A DNA stretch of 64,000 nt, taken from NCBI RefSeq assembly GCF_021379005.1, contig NZ_CP075171.1, forward strand, positions 2,728,001-2,792,000. Direction: 5' to 3'. The notes below the pieces were generated by a model that was given only the letters and a program-made list of their open reading frames with translations, searched no databases and was not told the DNA's origin. Positions 44,855 to 52,825 of this stretch are shown piece after piece. Source of the DNA: Leptodesmis sichuanensis A121 (GTDB lineage: Bacteria > Cyanobacteriota > Cyanobacteriia > Leptolyngbyales > Leptolyngbyaceae). Both the position numbers and the translations under genes were made by a program. How positions within the stretch are numbered: position 1 is the stretch's first letter; every line of letters starts with the position of its first letter.

Positions 44855-45832
44855 TTAGTACAGGTAGTTGGCGGCTACCCAATTTCCATCGGGCAATTGT
44901 TCCCAGGCATAACCATCCCGGTAGACGGTGCCATCTACGGTGGGCAGGTAAGTGCCATCGGGAACCGCAGTTTCAATGCAGTTGTCCAGACCTGGCCCAC
45001 GGCGAATATTCAAGCCAATCCCCGAACGGGTTGCCACATACCCGCCGCCATTGCTATAGGAATAGGGGCTGTAGTAATAGTCGTCGTAAGGCGAGCCGTA
45101 GCAGTCTTCGTAGCTGTAATCCTGGTAGTAGCGATCGCAGGGATCGTAGCTTGTTTCTTCATAGTAGCGATCGCACGGATCATAATTCTGCGGCTCATAG
45201 CAAGGATCGTAGCTGGTGTCCTGGTAGTCACAGTCGCAGGGATCATAGCTAGTAGGTTGGTAGCAAGGGGTGACATAATCCGTAGCGACCCAGGCTGTCT
45301 CACCAATGCGTTGCCAGGTGTAGTACCGTTCAACTGGGTAACCAAATGTTTCTATAACTGTGCCATCTTCTAACCCGCCAATTCGCCGGAAATTGATTCC
45401 AGGGCCGCTCCGAACATTCAACCCAATCCCCGTATTGGTGTCAACGTACCCTAAATAAGTAGGCTGGTATTTTTCATCTAAACCGAGAGCCGTTGCCGTT
45501 TCTTTACCGACAATGCCATCTACCTGCTTCAGTCCCTGACGAATTTGAAAATCCATGACTGCGGCTTCGGTCTGAGATCCAAACTGTCCGTCGGCTTCAA
45601 TTCCCAGTGCTTTTTGCACATGGGTGACTGCTGCGCCAGTACTCCCCTGTGCGATCTCCGAGGTTGCAGCCGCTGCCTTGTTGGGGGTCGCACTCACTGC
45701 TGCTACAGCCAGAGCCACCCCTGCTAAGGCTACTCCGGTTGACCCTGGCATTTTGATATCTAAAGTTAATTCTGGATCAGGGGTGAGATCTTCATAACTG
45801 GCCGCATTGTGAACAAACGCTAGAAACTCCAT
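44855..45832 (-). CDS. Peptidoglycan-binding / SH3 protein with Cys-Tyr-Asp-rich repeats (copy 1)
   Basis: 325 residues, ATG after AGGAGG. A hydrophobic Ala/Val stretch (GVALAGVALAVAAVSATP) after about 32 residues may be an export signal. Then PG_binding_1 (GAAVTHVQKALGIEADGQFG ... AVMDFQIRQGLKQVDGIVG), a bacterial SH3 domain (GLNVRSGPGINFRRIGGL), a repeat region of YDPCDRYY-type units, and a second SH3 domain (GIGLNIRRGPGLDNCI). Probably envelope-associated. Copy 2 lies next to it; this copy keeps the C-terminal SH3 domain that copy 2 lacks. Confidence 0.85.
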   Translation of the reverse strand: MEFLAFVHNAASYEDLTPDPELTLDIKMPGSTGVALAGVALAVAAVSATPNKAAAATSEIAQGSTGAAVTHVQKALGIEADGQFGSQTEAAVMDFQIRQGLKQVDGIVGKETATALGLDEKYQPTYLGYVDTNTGIGLNVRSGPGINFRRIGGLEDGTVIETFGYPVERYYTWQRIGETAWVATDYVTPCYQPTSYDPCDCDYQDTSYDPCYEPQNYDPCDRYYEETSYDPCDRYYQDYSYEDCYGSPYDDYYYSPYSYSNGGGYVATRSGIGLNIRRGPGLDNCIETAVPDGTYLPTVDGTVYRDGYAWEQLPDGNWVAANYLY

Positions 45833-45940
45833 ACGCTCCTCCTGGGTAGAAACGAGACAAAGGAGGTAGCCACCATGAAAACAACAATCTGTTCATGATG
45901 ACTACCAAGATTAATATTCAGTTGTAGTTTTAGCTAACGG

Positions 45941-46867
45941 CTAGTAGCAATCGCAGTCATCATAGGAGTAACCGCAGTCATCATAGGAGTAACAGCGTGG
46001 TTCGTAGTAGCGATCGCAGGGGTCGTAGCAATCATCATGGTAGTAACTGCGTGGCTCGTAGTAGCAATCGCAGGGATCCCAGCGTCTCGGCTCATAGTAG
46101 TGATCGCAGGGGTCGTAGCAATCCCACCCGCGCGGCTCGTAGTAACGATCGCAGGGGTCATAGCAATCATCATAGCTATAGCGATCGTAGTAATAGTCGT
46201 CGCAGGGATCCCACCGTTTTGGCTTGTAGTAGTAGTCATGGGAGTCGTAACAGTCATCCCAACGATCCCAGCCTCTGGGTTCATAGTAGGAAGGCTCGAC
46301 ATAGTCCGTGGCAATCCACGCATTATGACCAATACGCTGCCAACTGTAGTACCGCTCAACAACAGGGCCAAAGGTTTCTACATAGGTGCCATCGGATAAA
46401 CCACCAATTCTACGGTAGTTAATCCCAGGGCCACTCCGCACATTCAGCCCACAACCGCTGCAAGTATCCACATAGCCACTAAAACCGAAGTGGGTTGGTT
46501 GATACTTTTCATCTAAACCCAGTGCTGTGGCAGTTTCCTTACCCACTACACCATCGACTTGCTTCAACCCCTGGCGAATTTGGAAGTCCATTACTGACGC
46601 TGCAGTGATGGGACCAAATTGACCATCGGCTTCAACTCCCAGGGCTTTTTGTACATTGGTGACGGCATCACCAGAACTGCCCTGAGCGATCGCAGGCGTG
46701 GCTGCAGAAGCCTTGCTAGGAGAAGCACTAACCGCCGCTACAGCGAGTGCAACACCAGCCAATGCGACTCCAGCAGAGCCTGGCACCTTGATATCTAAAG
46801 TTAACTCTGGATCAGGGGTTGGATCTTCATAGTTCACAGAACTGTGAACAAAAGCTAGTAACTCCAT
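45941..46867 (-). CDS. Peptidoglycan-binding / SH3 protein with Cys-Tyr-Asp-rich repeats (copy 2)
   Basis: 308 residues, tandem paralogue of the gene at 44855-45832 with the same N-terminus (YEDPTPDPELTLDIKVPGSA versus YEDLTPDPELTLDIKMPGST), PG_binding_1 and first SH3 domain (CGLNVRSGPGINYRRIGGL). The C-terminal 110 residues are degenerate repeats like DPCDRYYEPRGW and DPCDHYYEPRRW, very rich in Tyr, Asp, Cys, Arg, and end without a second SH3 domain. The tail could crosslink through Tyr/Cys or bind metals; no evidence beyond composition. Confidence 0.82.
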   Translation of the reverse strand: MELLAFVHSSVNYEDPTPDPELTLDIKVPGSAGVALAGVALAVAAVSASPSKASAATPAIAQGSSGDAVTNVQKALGVEADGQFGPITAASVMDFQIRQGLKQVDGVVGKETATALGLDEKYQPTHFGFSGYVDTCSGCGLNVRSGPGINYRRIGGLSDGTYVETFGPVVERYYSWQRIGHNAWIATDYVEPSYYEPRGWDRWDDCYDSHDYYYKPKRWDPCDDYYYDRYSYDDCYDPCDRYYEPRGWDCYDPCDHYYEPRRWDPCDCYYEPRSYYHDDCYDPCDRYYEPRCYSYDDCGYSYDDCDCY

Positions 46868-47429
46868 AGGTTCCTCGTTCGCATTATCATCGCCTGCCCA
46901 GACTCACAAGGGGAGATTACATGGTGGGTACTTGTTAGTACTTAGATATCACCCGCTATGAGCACTTTGCAGAATTGATAGGGACAAAAACATCACTTTT
47001 CATCTAGCAACAGCTTGTGTCGAGCAACTAATGCGAAGACAAAATTTTGTGCTCATGAAAAATGATACCTAGAGTGTATCACAGGGTTTCTTAAAGGAAG
47101 CACTTTTTTGATTTTTTGCTACCTTAAATACCCCCTAAGTTTAAAGGCCAGGTATTAGCAATTCACCAAAGATCACAATAATTCAAAAGCAAGCTGGTTC
47201 AAGCATCGGCATGGATAAATTTTGAAAAAGCCAGAATTTACACTGCTGGGCAAGGAAAATTCTACTCTGCCAACAAATTTTGCCCCATCTACTCGGAACC
47301 GCTCCACCCAATAGCCAACTCCTGTCTGCCCAGAAATGAAGCTAAACCTTGTCCAAGTTCAGAACTATAGTTTTTCTGATGGGAAAACGACCGTTCTCTA
47401 GCTAAATCTGGTTTAGCTGAAAAAGTACC
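46868..47429. other. Gene-free stretch with repeat copy C
   Basis: 562 bp. The left part holds the promoter of the SH3 gene. The right part holds the 74-bp repeat (47345-47418). No ORF with coding character seen. Confidence 0.5.
47345..47418 (+). repeat. 74-bp interspersed repeat, copy C
   Basis: Closed by CTAAACC (47343-47349) pairing with GGTTTAG (47410-47416). An internal hairpin AGCTAAA/TTTAGCT lies at its right end; the same place in copy A has AACTG/CAGTT, so the sequence changes but pairing is kept. Confidence 0.7.
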
Positions 47430-48101
47430 TCAAGACTTAGGAGAAGTTTGAGGAGTTGGAGTAGGAGAAGTCTCAGGGGTTGGAGTCGCTGATGGGCTCG
47501 CTTGGCTGGCCGGATCTTTCAGCTTAAAGGTTTGAGAGATCGCGGCTGTAGGCTGAGTTGCACCAGGCTGATATTGATCCATTTGTACGTCGATTGTCTG
47601 TTCGGGCTTGACAGTGATCGTTTTGACTTTTACTTGCGGCCCCAAAAACTCTGCCGCAATATTTCTAGGATTTCCATTGTCATTAACAAAGGCAGCTAAA
47701 TAGGAAAAATCACCCTGATTTGGGATGGAGATCTGAATGGCGGTGACAGCATCTTTGATGCCATCTTTGTTTAAGTCCCCGTAAGCAACCACATCACTCA
47801 TTGTGAAGATTCGTTTTGTTTCTGGGTCTTCATATTTGCCGTTGACAAGCTTGACCGGGCCTTTAGCCAGAAAGTAGTACTCGGCATTCTTCAGCTTCTC
47901 GGCAGTCAGGTCTGGAGCAGTTAGAGTTTTCGCCACTGGAGGAGTGGTAGCAGCCGGACTGGGTGAGCTAGAGGCAGGCGAGGGAGTAGGTGAAGCAGCC
48001 GAATTAGTTGGCTTTTGCAACTGCAATAGACTACAACTACTGACAGTTAATCCCAAACCGCAGGTTATACCAAGCATCAACAAAGTTGTTCTACAACTCA
48101 C
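47430..48101 (-). CDS. Lipoprotein with Pro/Ser/Thr-rich linkers
   Basis: 223 residues if started at the GTG at 48101, which follows AAGGAG by 6 bases and gives a tidy lipoprotein signal (MSCRTTLLMLGITCGLGLTVSSC). An ATG at 48167 would add 22 residues before it. The mature protein has a Ser/Pro/Ala linker, a central domain with a calcium-loop-like YGDLNKDGIKDAV segment and a Pro/Thr/Ser-rich tail. Probably anchored outside the membrane; function unknown. Confidence 0.75.
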   Translation of the reverse strand: MSCRTTLLMLGITCGLGLTVSSCSLLQLQKPTNSAASPTPSPASSSPSPAATTPPVAKTLTAPDLTAEKLKNAEYYFLAKGPVKLVNGKYEDPETKRIFTMSDVVAYGDLNKDGIKDAVTAIQISIPNQGDFSYLAAFVNDNGNPRNIAAEFLGPQVKVKTITVKPEQTIDVQMDQYQPGATQPTAAISQTFKLKDPASQASPSATPTPETSPTPTPQTSPKS

Positions 48102-48401
48102 AGCAATCTCCTTATAAGGCAAAGATGCTTTACCACGGGCAATAGTGATAGATAGCAATCCCACCATGAACCTTCCTCAATTGATGAGGGGCATCTTTAG
48201 GGTACAAGCAGTCCTTTGTTTTGGAGCCAAATTCTTGGCAAATTTTACGGATGTGCCAAAGTTTCAAGAACGCGATATCCTGAAGACACATTCTGGGAAA
48301 AGTGATTTTCTTAGGATTTATGTACTGAAAATTGATCGATTGCGATCGCCACTATTGTTTACGATTTGACACAAAATCTACCCAGTTCTGACAGCTTCTT
48401 T

Positions 48402-49175
48402 ATGAAAATGGTAAACCCCCTGATGTCACTACAAAAGCTGAAAGTTTCTCCCCGCTTATTAGCTGGTATTTTTGTCCTGGCCTTAGGTTTGGGCCTGGGT
48501 ACTCCCATCCTGTTGAAAAATTTCTTGCCCTTCGCCAGTTCCGGAAAAGTTGAATTGGGAGCGGCAAACCAGCCTTTAGCTAGTGGAACAACAGGTGATC
48601 AGGACAGGCAACTCTCGGTTGCAGATACGGTTTATCAACGTGCAAACCCTGCGGTTGTCACAGTTTATTCAGTGAATGAATTGGGGTCGGGCATGGTGTT
48701 GAAATCGAGCGGTTTAATTTTGACAAACCGCCATGTGATTCAGAATTCCATCCTGGCATCTGTGAAAACTTCTACCGGACAAGTCTATGAAGGCCAGGTG
48801 ATCGATTTTGATATGCGCTACGACCTGGCGCTGATTAAGCTCAATGCCAAAGATTTGCAACTACCGACAGTGACGCTGGCCGAAGCGGTGACGGTGAAAC
48901 CAGGAGATCCGGTATTTGCGATCGGTAGCCCTGCAGGCAAAGCTGGAACCATCACGTCGGGAACCTTTGTTGGTACTAATGAGCATGGTAGTTTGCAAAC
49001 CAGTGCTGGATTGCTGAGTCCTGGCAATTCTGGTGGTCCTTTACTGAATGCTCAAGGTGAAGTGATTGGCATCAGCAAAGGACTACTGGATAACCAGAGT
49101 GGTCTGGCCACAAGCATTGTTCCGATTAAGGAATTGCTCGATCGCTATGAACGAATCCATAGACCTGCCCCATAA
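48402..49175 (+). CDS. Trypsin-like serine protease (S1C/Deg-like, no PDZ)
   Basis: 257 residues from the ATG at 48402; a TTG 12 codons upstream and an ATG two codons downstream are alternatives. A membrane/signal helix (LLAGIFVLALGLGLGTPIL) precedes a protease domain with the full triad: His in LTNRHVIQN, Asp in MRYDLALIKL, Ser in SPGNSGGPLLN. It ends right after the protease domain, so it lacks the PDZ domains of DegP/HtrA. Divergent from the lipoprotein gene with a 300-bp gap. Likely works in the periplasm. Confidence 0.9.
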   Translation: MKMVNPLMSLQKLKVSPRLLAGIFVLALGLGLGTPILLKNFLPFASSGKVELGAANQPLASGTTGDQDRQLSVADTVYQRANPAVVTVYSVNELGSGMVLKSSGLILTNRHVIQNSILASVKTSTGQVYEGQVIDFDMRYDLALIKLNAKDLQLPTVTLAEAVTVKPGDPVFAIGSPAGKAGTITSGTFVGTNEHGSLQTSAGLLSPGNSGGPLLNAQGEVIGISKGLLDNQSGLATSIVPIKELLDRYERIHRPAP

Positions 49176-49303
49176 AAACTCTGTTTATCCATCCCAGGTT
49201 TATGAACGCAACCTAATCCTGCACTTCCTGGTCTGAATACCCCGGTCTTGAGGCTCCAAAAACAGTGGCTTCACCCAGTGGAGCGGCTGCAAAGCGGTAG
49301 AAA

Positions 49304-49642
49304 TTATTGCTCAACCCTAGCCTGTTCCTTCGGCAAACCTCGCCAGAGGCGAACGGCAGTTGATGGCGTGATTTGTCCGGTCAGGGCTTCCCATTCGTCC
49401 ATCAAATAGTCATCATCAATCATTACCATCGGATCATGCTGCTCATCCTTGAGTACAGCCAAGATATGCAAGCCAATGTTAAGTTCCAGATACCGGAGTT
49501 GAGGGTCATAACCCAAATGTTCTACAAGCGAGAGAACCTGGGAAGGGTGTTCAACTTCACTTAAATCAATACCCAGAATAATCTGTCCCGGTCTGGCTCC
49601 TGGCCGCATCTTTAAAGCCTTGATTTGCTCGGTGGCGTTCAT
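49304..49642 (-). CDS. Hypothetical protein
   Basis: 112 residues from the ATG at 49642 (MNATEQIKALKMRPGARPGQ) with AAGGAAG upstream. Acidic, with segments ILGIDLSEVEHPSQVLSLVE and DDDYLMDEWEALTGQITPST. No domain recognised. It follows the small gene at 49671-49880 on the same strand by 28 bp, suggesting a two-gene unit. Confidence 0.55.
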   Translation of the reverse strand: MNATEQIKALKMRPGARPGQIILGIDLSEVEHPSQVLSLVEHLGYDPQLRYLELNIGLHILAVLKDEQHDPMVMIDDDYLMDEWEALTGQITPSTAVRLWRGLPKEQARVEQ

Positions 49643-49670
49643 TGCTGGTACTTCCTTATCTATGCCTAAT

Positions 49671-49880
49671 TTACTCGATCGGATTTGATTCAAAAATACA
49701 GCGGTACTGTTGATTTTGTCCTCGACGTAGCCGACTGGGCTGCTTAACTCTAACTAGCCTTACCCCATCCCGCTCTGCAATTTGCCGACAAATCCGCTCG
49801 GCTTCTTCTGGACTGGTAGCAACGATTGGCTCATCATATTGCTGTGGCTGCTCGTCGGGATTTTCTGGATCAATAATCAT
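49671..49880 (-). CDS. Small hypothetical protein
   Basis: 69 residues from the ATG at 49880 (MIIDPENPDEQPQQYDEP). A helix EEAERICRQIAERDGVRLVRV is followed by a basic stretch (SRLRRGQNQQYRCIFES). Resembles short single-domain proteins found beside other small cyanobacterial genes; role unknown. Confidence 0.5.
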   Translation of the reverse strand: MIIDPENPDEQPQQYDEPIVATSPEEAERICRQIAERDGVRLVRVKQPSRLRRGQNQQYRCIFESNPIE

Positions 49881-49969
49881 TGCCAAACATTAAGAGCCAG
49901 GGATAGTAAGGGATTTGCCGTTAAATAATGTGTCGGCTGTAGGATGTGGTAGGCATTAGCCGTAACGCA

Positions 49970-52360
49970 TCATATCTGTTTATCGAGAAAAATTTCTGCG
50001 GGATCCTCATCTATTGACAAACCGTTGACCAGGACTTCCAGTTCACTAGAAGTCCTGGCTGAAGCAGTTGCTCGAATTTGCTCGATCGCCATCAGGGTCG
50101 CCTCCGGGGTCGCAGGAGACGCGAGGGGCACCGATTGGGGATGGTCTCCAAAGGCGGCAACAGCGGCACGAATCGCTTCCCGGACAGAGAGCGCCAGCAT
50201 CAAGGGGGGTTCACCCACAGCTTTACTGCCGTAGATCACGCCATCCTGGGCTGCCCGTTCCAGTAAGTGAACGTTGAACTGTTCCGGGATTTCGCTGATC
50301 GTGGGAATTTTGTAGGTGCTGGGGGCAAAGGTGCGCAAACGGCCCTGGTCATCCCAGACCAGTTCTTCCATCGTCAGCCAGCCCATGCCCTGGACAAAGC
50401 CACCCTCTACCTGACCCTGATCGACCAAGGGATTGAGGGATTCGCCCACATCATGGACGATATCCACCTGACGTAACTTGAACGTCCCGGTAAAGCCATC
50501 CACTTCTACTTCACTGACTGCTGCTCCGTAGGCGTAGTAGTAGAAGGGGCGACCTTTGCCAGCCACGGCATCCCAGTGAATATGGGGGGTGCGGTAGTAG
50601 CCTGTGGCGGAGAGGGAGATGCGATCGCTGTACGCCTGCTGCACCACGGCCTCAAAACCGATCCGCAGTTGGGGATAGGTAGCCGGATAAATCCAATCAT
50701 CCTCAAATACCAGATCCTCTGGTGCATTCAGATTCAGCATTCGGGCCGCAACGGGAGCTAATCGGGTTTTGATCGTTTCACAGGCATCTTTTACGGCCTG
50801 TCCGTTTAAATCCGAGCCACTGGAAGCCGCCGTCGCTGAGGTGTTGGGCACTTTGTCTGTACTGGTGGGCATCATCCGGAAGCGATCGATCCTCACGCCC
50901 AAGGCTCTGGCTGCAACTTGCAGCATTTTGGTGTGTAAGCCCTGCCCCATCTCCGTGCCACCGTGATTCAATTGAATGCTGCCGTCGGTGTAGACCAGGA
51001 TCAACGCTCCGGCCTGGTTGTAAATCGTTTTATTGAAAGAGATGCCGAATTTGACCGGGGTGATCGCTAAACCGCGTTTCTGATAGGGGTGGGTCTGGTT
51101 GAATTCGGCGATCGCGGCCTGCCGTTCTGCAAACCGGGAATTCGTCTTCACTTCCTGCCACACCCGATCAATTCGATTGTCGTAAATCTCCTGTCCGTAA
51201 TGGGTGGTATTGGTTTCGCCAGTGCCCCGGTAAAAATTACGCTCTCGCACGACTTCTGGCGGTAAGCCCAGGTGACGAGCCACGCGATCGACGATCTCCT
51301 CAATCACGACCATCCCTTGCGGCCCCCCAAATCCCCGGAAGGCGGTATTGGAGACTTTGTTGGTTTTGGCCATCAAGCCGCGTACTTCCAGATGGGGAAT
51401 GTAGTAAGCGTTATCGATATGGCACATGGCCCGCTGTAACACCGGAGAGGTTAAATCCATACTCCATCCGGCATCGGCATACAAAGTGGCTTCCAGGGCG
51501 ATCAGTTCTCCCTCAGCGGTGAAACCAACCTTGTAGCGGCCTAGAAAGCCGTGCCGCTTCCCAGTCATGATCATGTCGTGATGGCGCTCCAGTTTTACCC
51601 GCACGGGACAGCCGGTTTTGTGAGCCGCGATCGCCGCTGCCGCTGCCATCGGATTCGCCTGGGATTCTTTGCCGCCAAAGCCACCGCCCATGCGCAAGCA
51701 AGTGACCACAATTTGATTGGCAGGTATGCCCAGCACTCGCGCCAGAATCACCTGCGTTTCCGTGGGATGTTGAGTGGAAGCATAGACATGGTAGTGGCCT
51801 TCACCATCGGGAATCACCCAACTGGTTTGCGTTTCCAGGTAGAAGTGATCCTGCCCCTGCATTGCCACTTCGCCTTCCAGCCAGTGATCCACTTCCTCAA
51901 CCAGAGCCGCCGGATCCCCGCGATGAATGGTTAACGGAGAGCCAATGAAACTGTTCTGGGCGATCGCCTCCTGGATGGTCAGAATTGGCGGCAGCGGGTC
52001 ATACTCGACCCTGACCTGCGCGGCTCCTAAGCGGGCGGCTTCTTCCGTTTCACCCACTACCCACACCACAGCCTGCCCCCAGTAACTCACCTCATCGACG
52101 GGCAGCAATACTTCATCCTGCAAAATTGGCCCGGTATCGTTTTCTCCTGGTATATCTGCTGCGGTTAGAATCGTCACGACTCCCTCTACAGCCTGGGCAG
52201 CAGAGGGATCGATGCTCAGAATTCGCGCTCTGGCATGGGGAGACAGCACCGGATACAGGGAAAGCATCCCACTGGGTTGCCGCTGGTCATCCGTATAAAT
52301 GGCTTTTCCAGTTACGTGATGGGCTGCACTTTCGTGACTTCTACGTTTTCCGGCAACCAT
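49970..52360 (-). CDS. xdhB: Xanthine-dehydrogenase-type molybdopterin-binding subunit
   Basis: 796 residues from the ATG at 52360 (MVAGKRRSHESAAHHVTGKA). Family motifs: HARARILSIDPSAA, RMGGGFGGKESQ at the Moco site, TAFRGFGGPQG, GGTEMGQGLHTK, TAASSGSDLNG and the catalytic Glu of the KAVGEPPLMLALSV motif near the C-terminus. Oxidises hypoxanthine/xanthine (or a related purine/aldehyde). Encoded with the iron-sulfur/FAD subunit at 52822-54312, but a toxin-antitoxin-like pair separates the two genes. Confidence 0.95.
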   Translation of the reverse strand: MVAGKRRSHESAAHHVTGKAIYTDDQRQPSGMLSLYPVLSPHARARILSIDPSAAQAVEGVVTILTAADIPGENDTGPILQDEVLLPVDEVSYWGQAVVWVVGETEEAARLGAAQVRVEYDPLPPILTIQEAIAQNSFIGSPLTIHRGDPAALVEEVDHWLEGEVAMQGQDHFYLETQTSWVIPDGEGHYHVYASTQHPTETQVILARVLGIPANQIVVTCLRMGGGFGGKESQANPMAAAAAIAAHKTGCPVRVKLERHHDMIMTGKRHGFLGRYKVGFTAEGELIALEATLYADAGWSMDLTSPVLQRAMCHIDNAYYIPHLEVRGLMAKTNKVSNTAFRGFGGPQGMVVIEEIVDRVARHLGLPPEVVRERNFYRGTGETNTTHYGQEIYDNRIDRVWQEVKTNSRFAERQAAIAEFNQTHPYQKRGLAITPVKFGISFNKTIYNQAGALILVYTDGSIQLNHGGTEMGQGLHTKMLQVAARALGVRIDRFRMMPTSTDKVPNTSATAASSGSDLNGQAVKDACETIKTRLAPVAARMLNLNAPEDLVFEDDWIYPATYPQLRIGFEAVVQQAYSDRISLSATGYYRTPHIHWDAVAGKGRPFYYYAYGAAVSEVEVDGFTGTFKLRQVDIVHDVGESLNPLVDQGQVEGGFVQGMGWLTMEELVWDDQGRLRTFAPSTYKIPTISEIPEQFNVHLLERAAQDGVIYGSKAVGEPPLMLALSVREAIRAAVAAFGDHPQSVPLASPATPEATLMAIEQIRATASARTSSELEVLVNGLSIDEDPAEIFLDKQI

Positions 52361-52374
52361 AAGCACCTCAAGGA

Positions 52375-52402
52375 GATTTTGGATTTTAGATTTTGGATGA
52401 GA
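52375..52402. repeat. Period-7 repeat (GATTTTG)
   Basis: GATTTTG-GATTTTA-GATTTTG between the xdh genes. The same family (AATCCAAA) recurs near 54335-54365, 58617-58640 and 60478-60495. Confidence 0.6.
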
Positions 52403-52413
52403 AGAATTCTGGA

Positions 52414-52647
52414 TTAGCTATCAGGTAACAACGGTAACCGACGAATTCGAATTCGAGTTGGCTCGACTGTAATAGCAGCGCCCTGATTCAGATCTTCCTC
52501 GCATTCACTCACTACCTTTAAAACTAAATCAGTTAACGCTTGGGCACGTAATCTTTCGATTCGAATGCGAATCACTGATGGAGAAATTGCTTCATCCAGA
52601 GCGAACAAGGTATGAAAGTCAGCATCAAGAATGATAAGAAGACGCAA
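52414..52647 (-). pseudogene. Truncated DUF5615 (PIN-like) toxin
   Basis: 77 codons from a TTG. LIILDADFHTLFALDEA ... SVIRIRIERLRAQALTDLVL matches the C-terminal two thirds of DUF5615 toxins. The N-terminal strand with the first catalytic Asp is missing and the frame is closed by a stop just upstream. It overlaps the DUF433 gene by 23 bp, as if a deletion had joined them. Confidence 0.6.
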
Positions 52648-52825
52648 ATATCAGAGCCTGTTGAATATCTTCTTCTTCAGGCTCTGGAAACTCCTGGAAT
52701 AACTCCTGACGATCGGGATAAATAGCCAATAACTCAATCACTCGGCGAACCGTGAGGCGAAGGTTACGAATGCAAGGCTGTCCATTCATGCGACTGGGAT
52801 GGCTGGTGATTCTGTCTAGCTTCAT
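52625..52825 (-). CDS. DUF433 antitoxin-like protein
   Basis: 66 residues: LDRITSHPSRMNGQPCIRNLRLTVRRVIELLA ... YPDRQELFQEFPEPEEEDIQQAL is the DUF433 pattern, usually the antitoxin of DUF5615 toxins. ATG overlaps the stop of the iron-sulfur/FAD subunit by four bases (ATGA), so it is read as part of the xdh operon. Its toxin downstream is truncated. Confidence 0.85.
   Translation of the reverse strand: MKLDRITSHPSRMNGQPCIRNLRLTVRRVIELLAIYPDRQELFQEFPEPEEEDIQQALIFASSYHS

Noticed and set aside
45875-45898. Seven-codon plus-strand ORF (MKTTICS) after a perfect AGGAGG
   Set aside because: The AGGAGG is too little evidence alone; no conservation or downstream gene to regulate on that strand.
45934-46422. 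ORFs on both strands over the SH3 repeat tail
   Set aside because: Repetitive DNA keeps several frames open; their translations are monotonous (TTIAIAM, SSDRRGRS) while the frame with PG-binding and SH3 domains is real.
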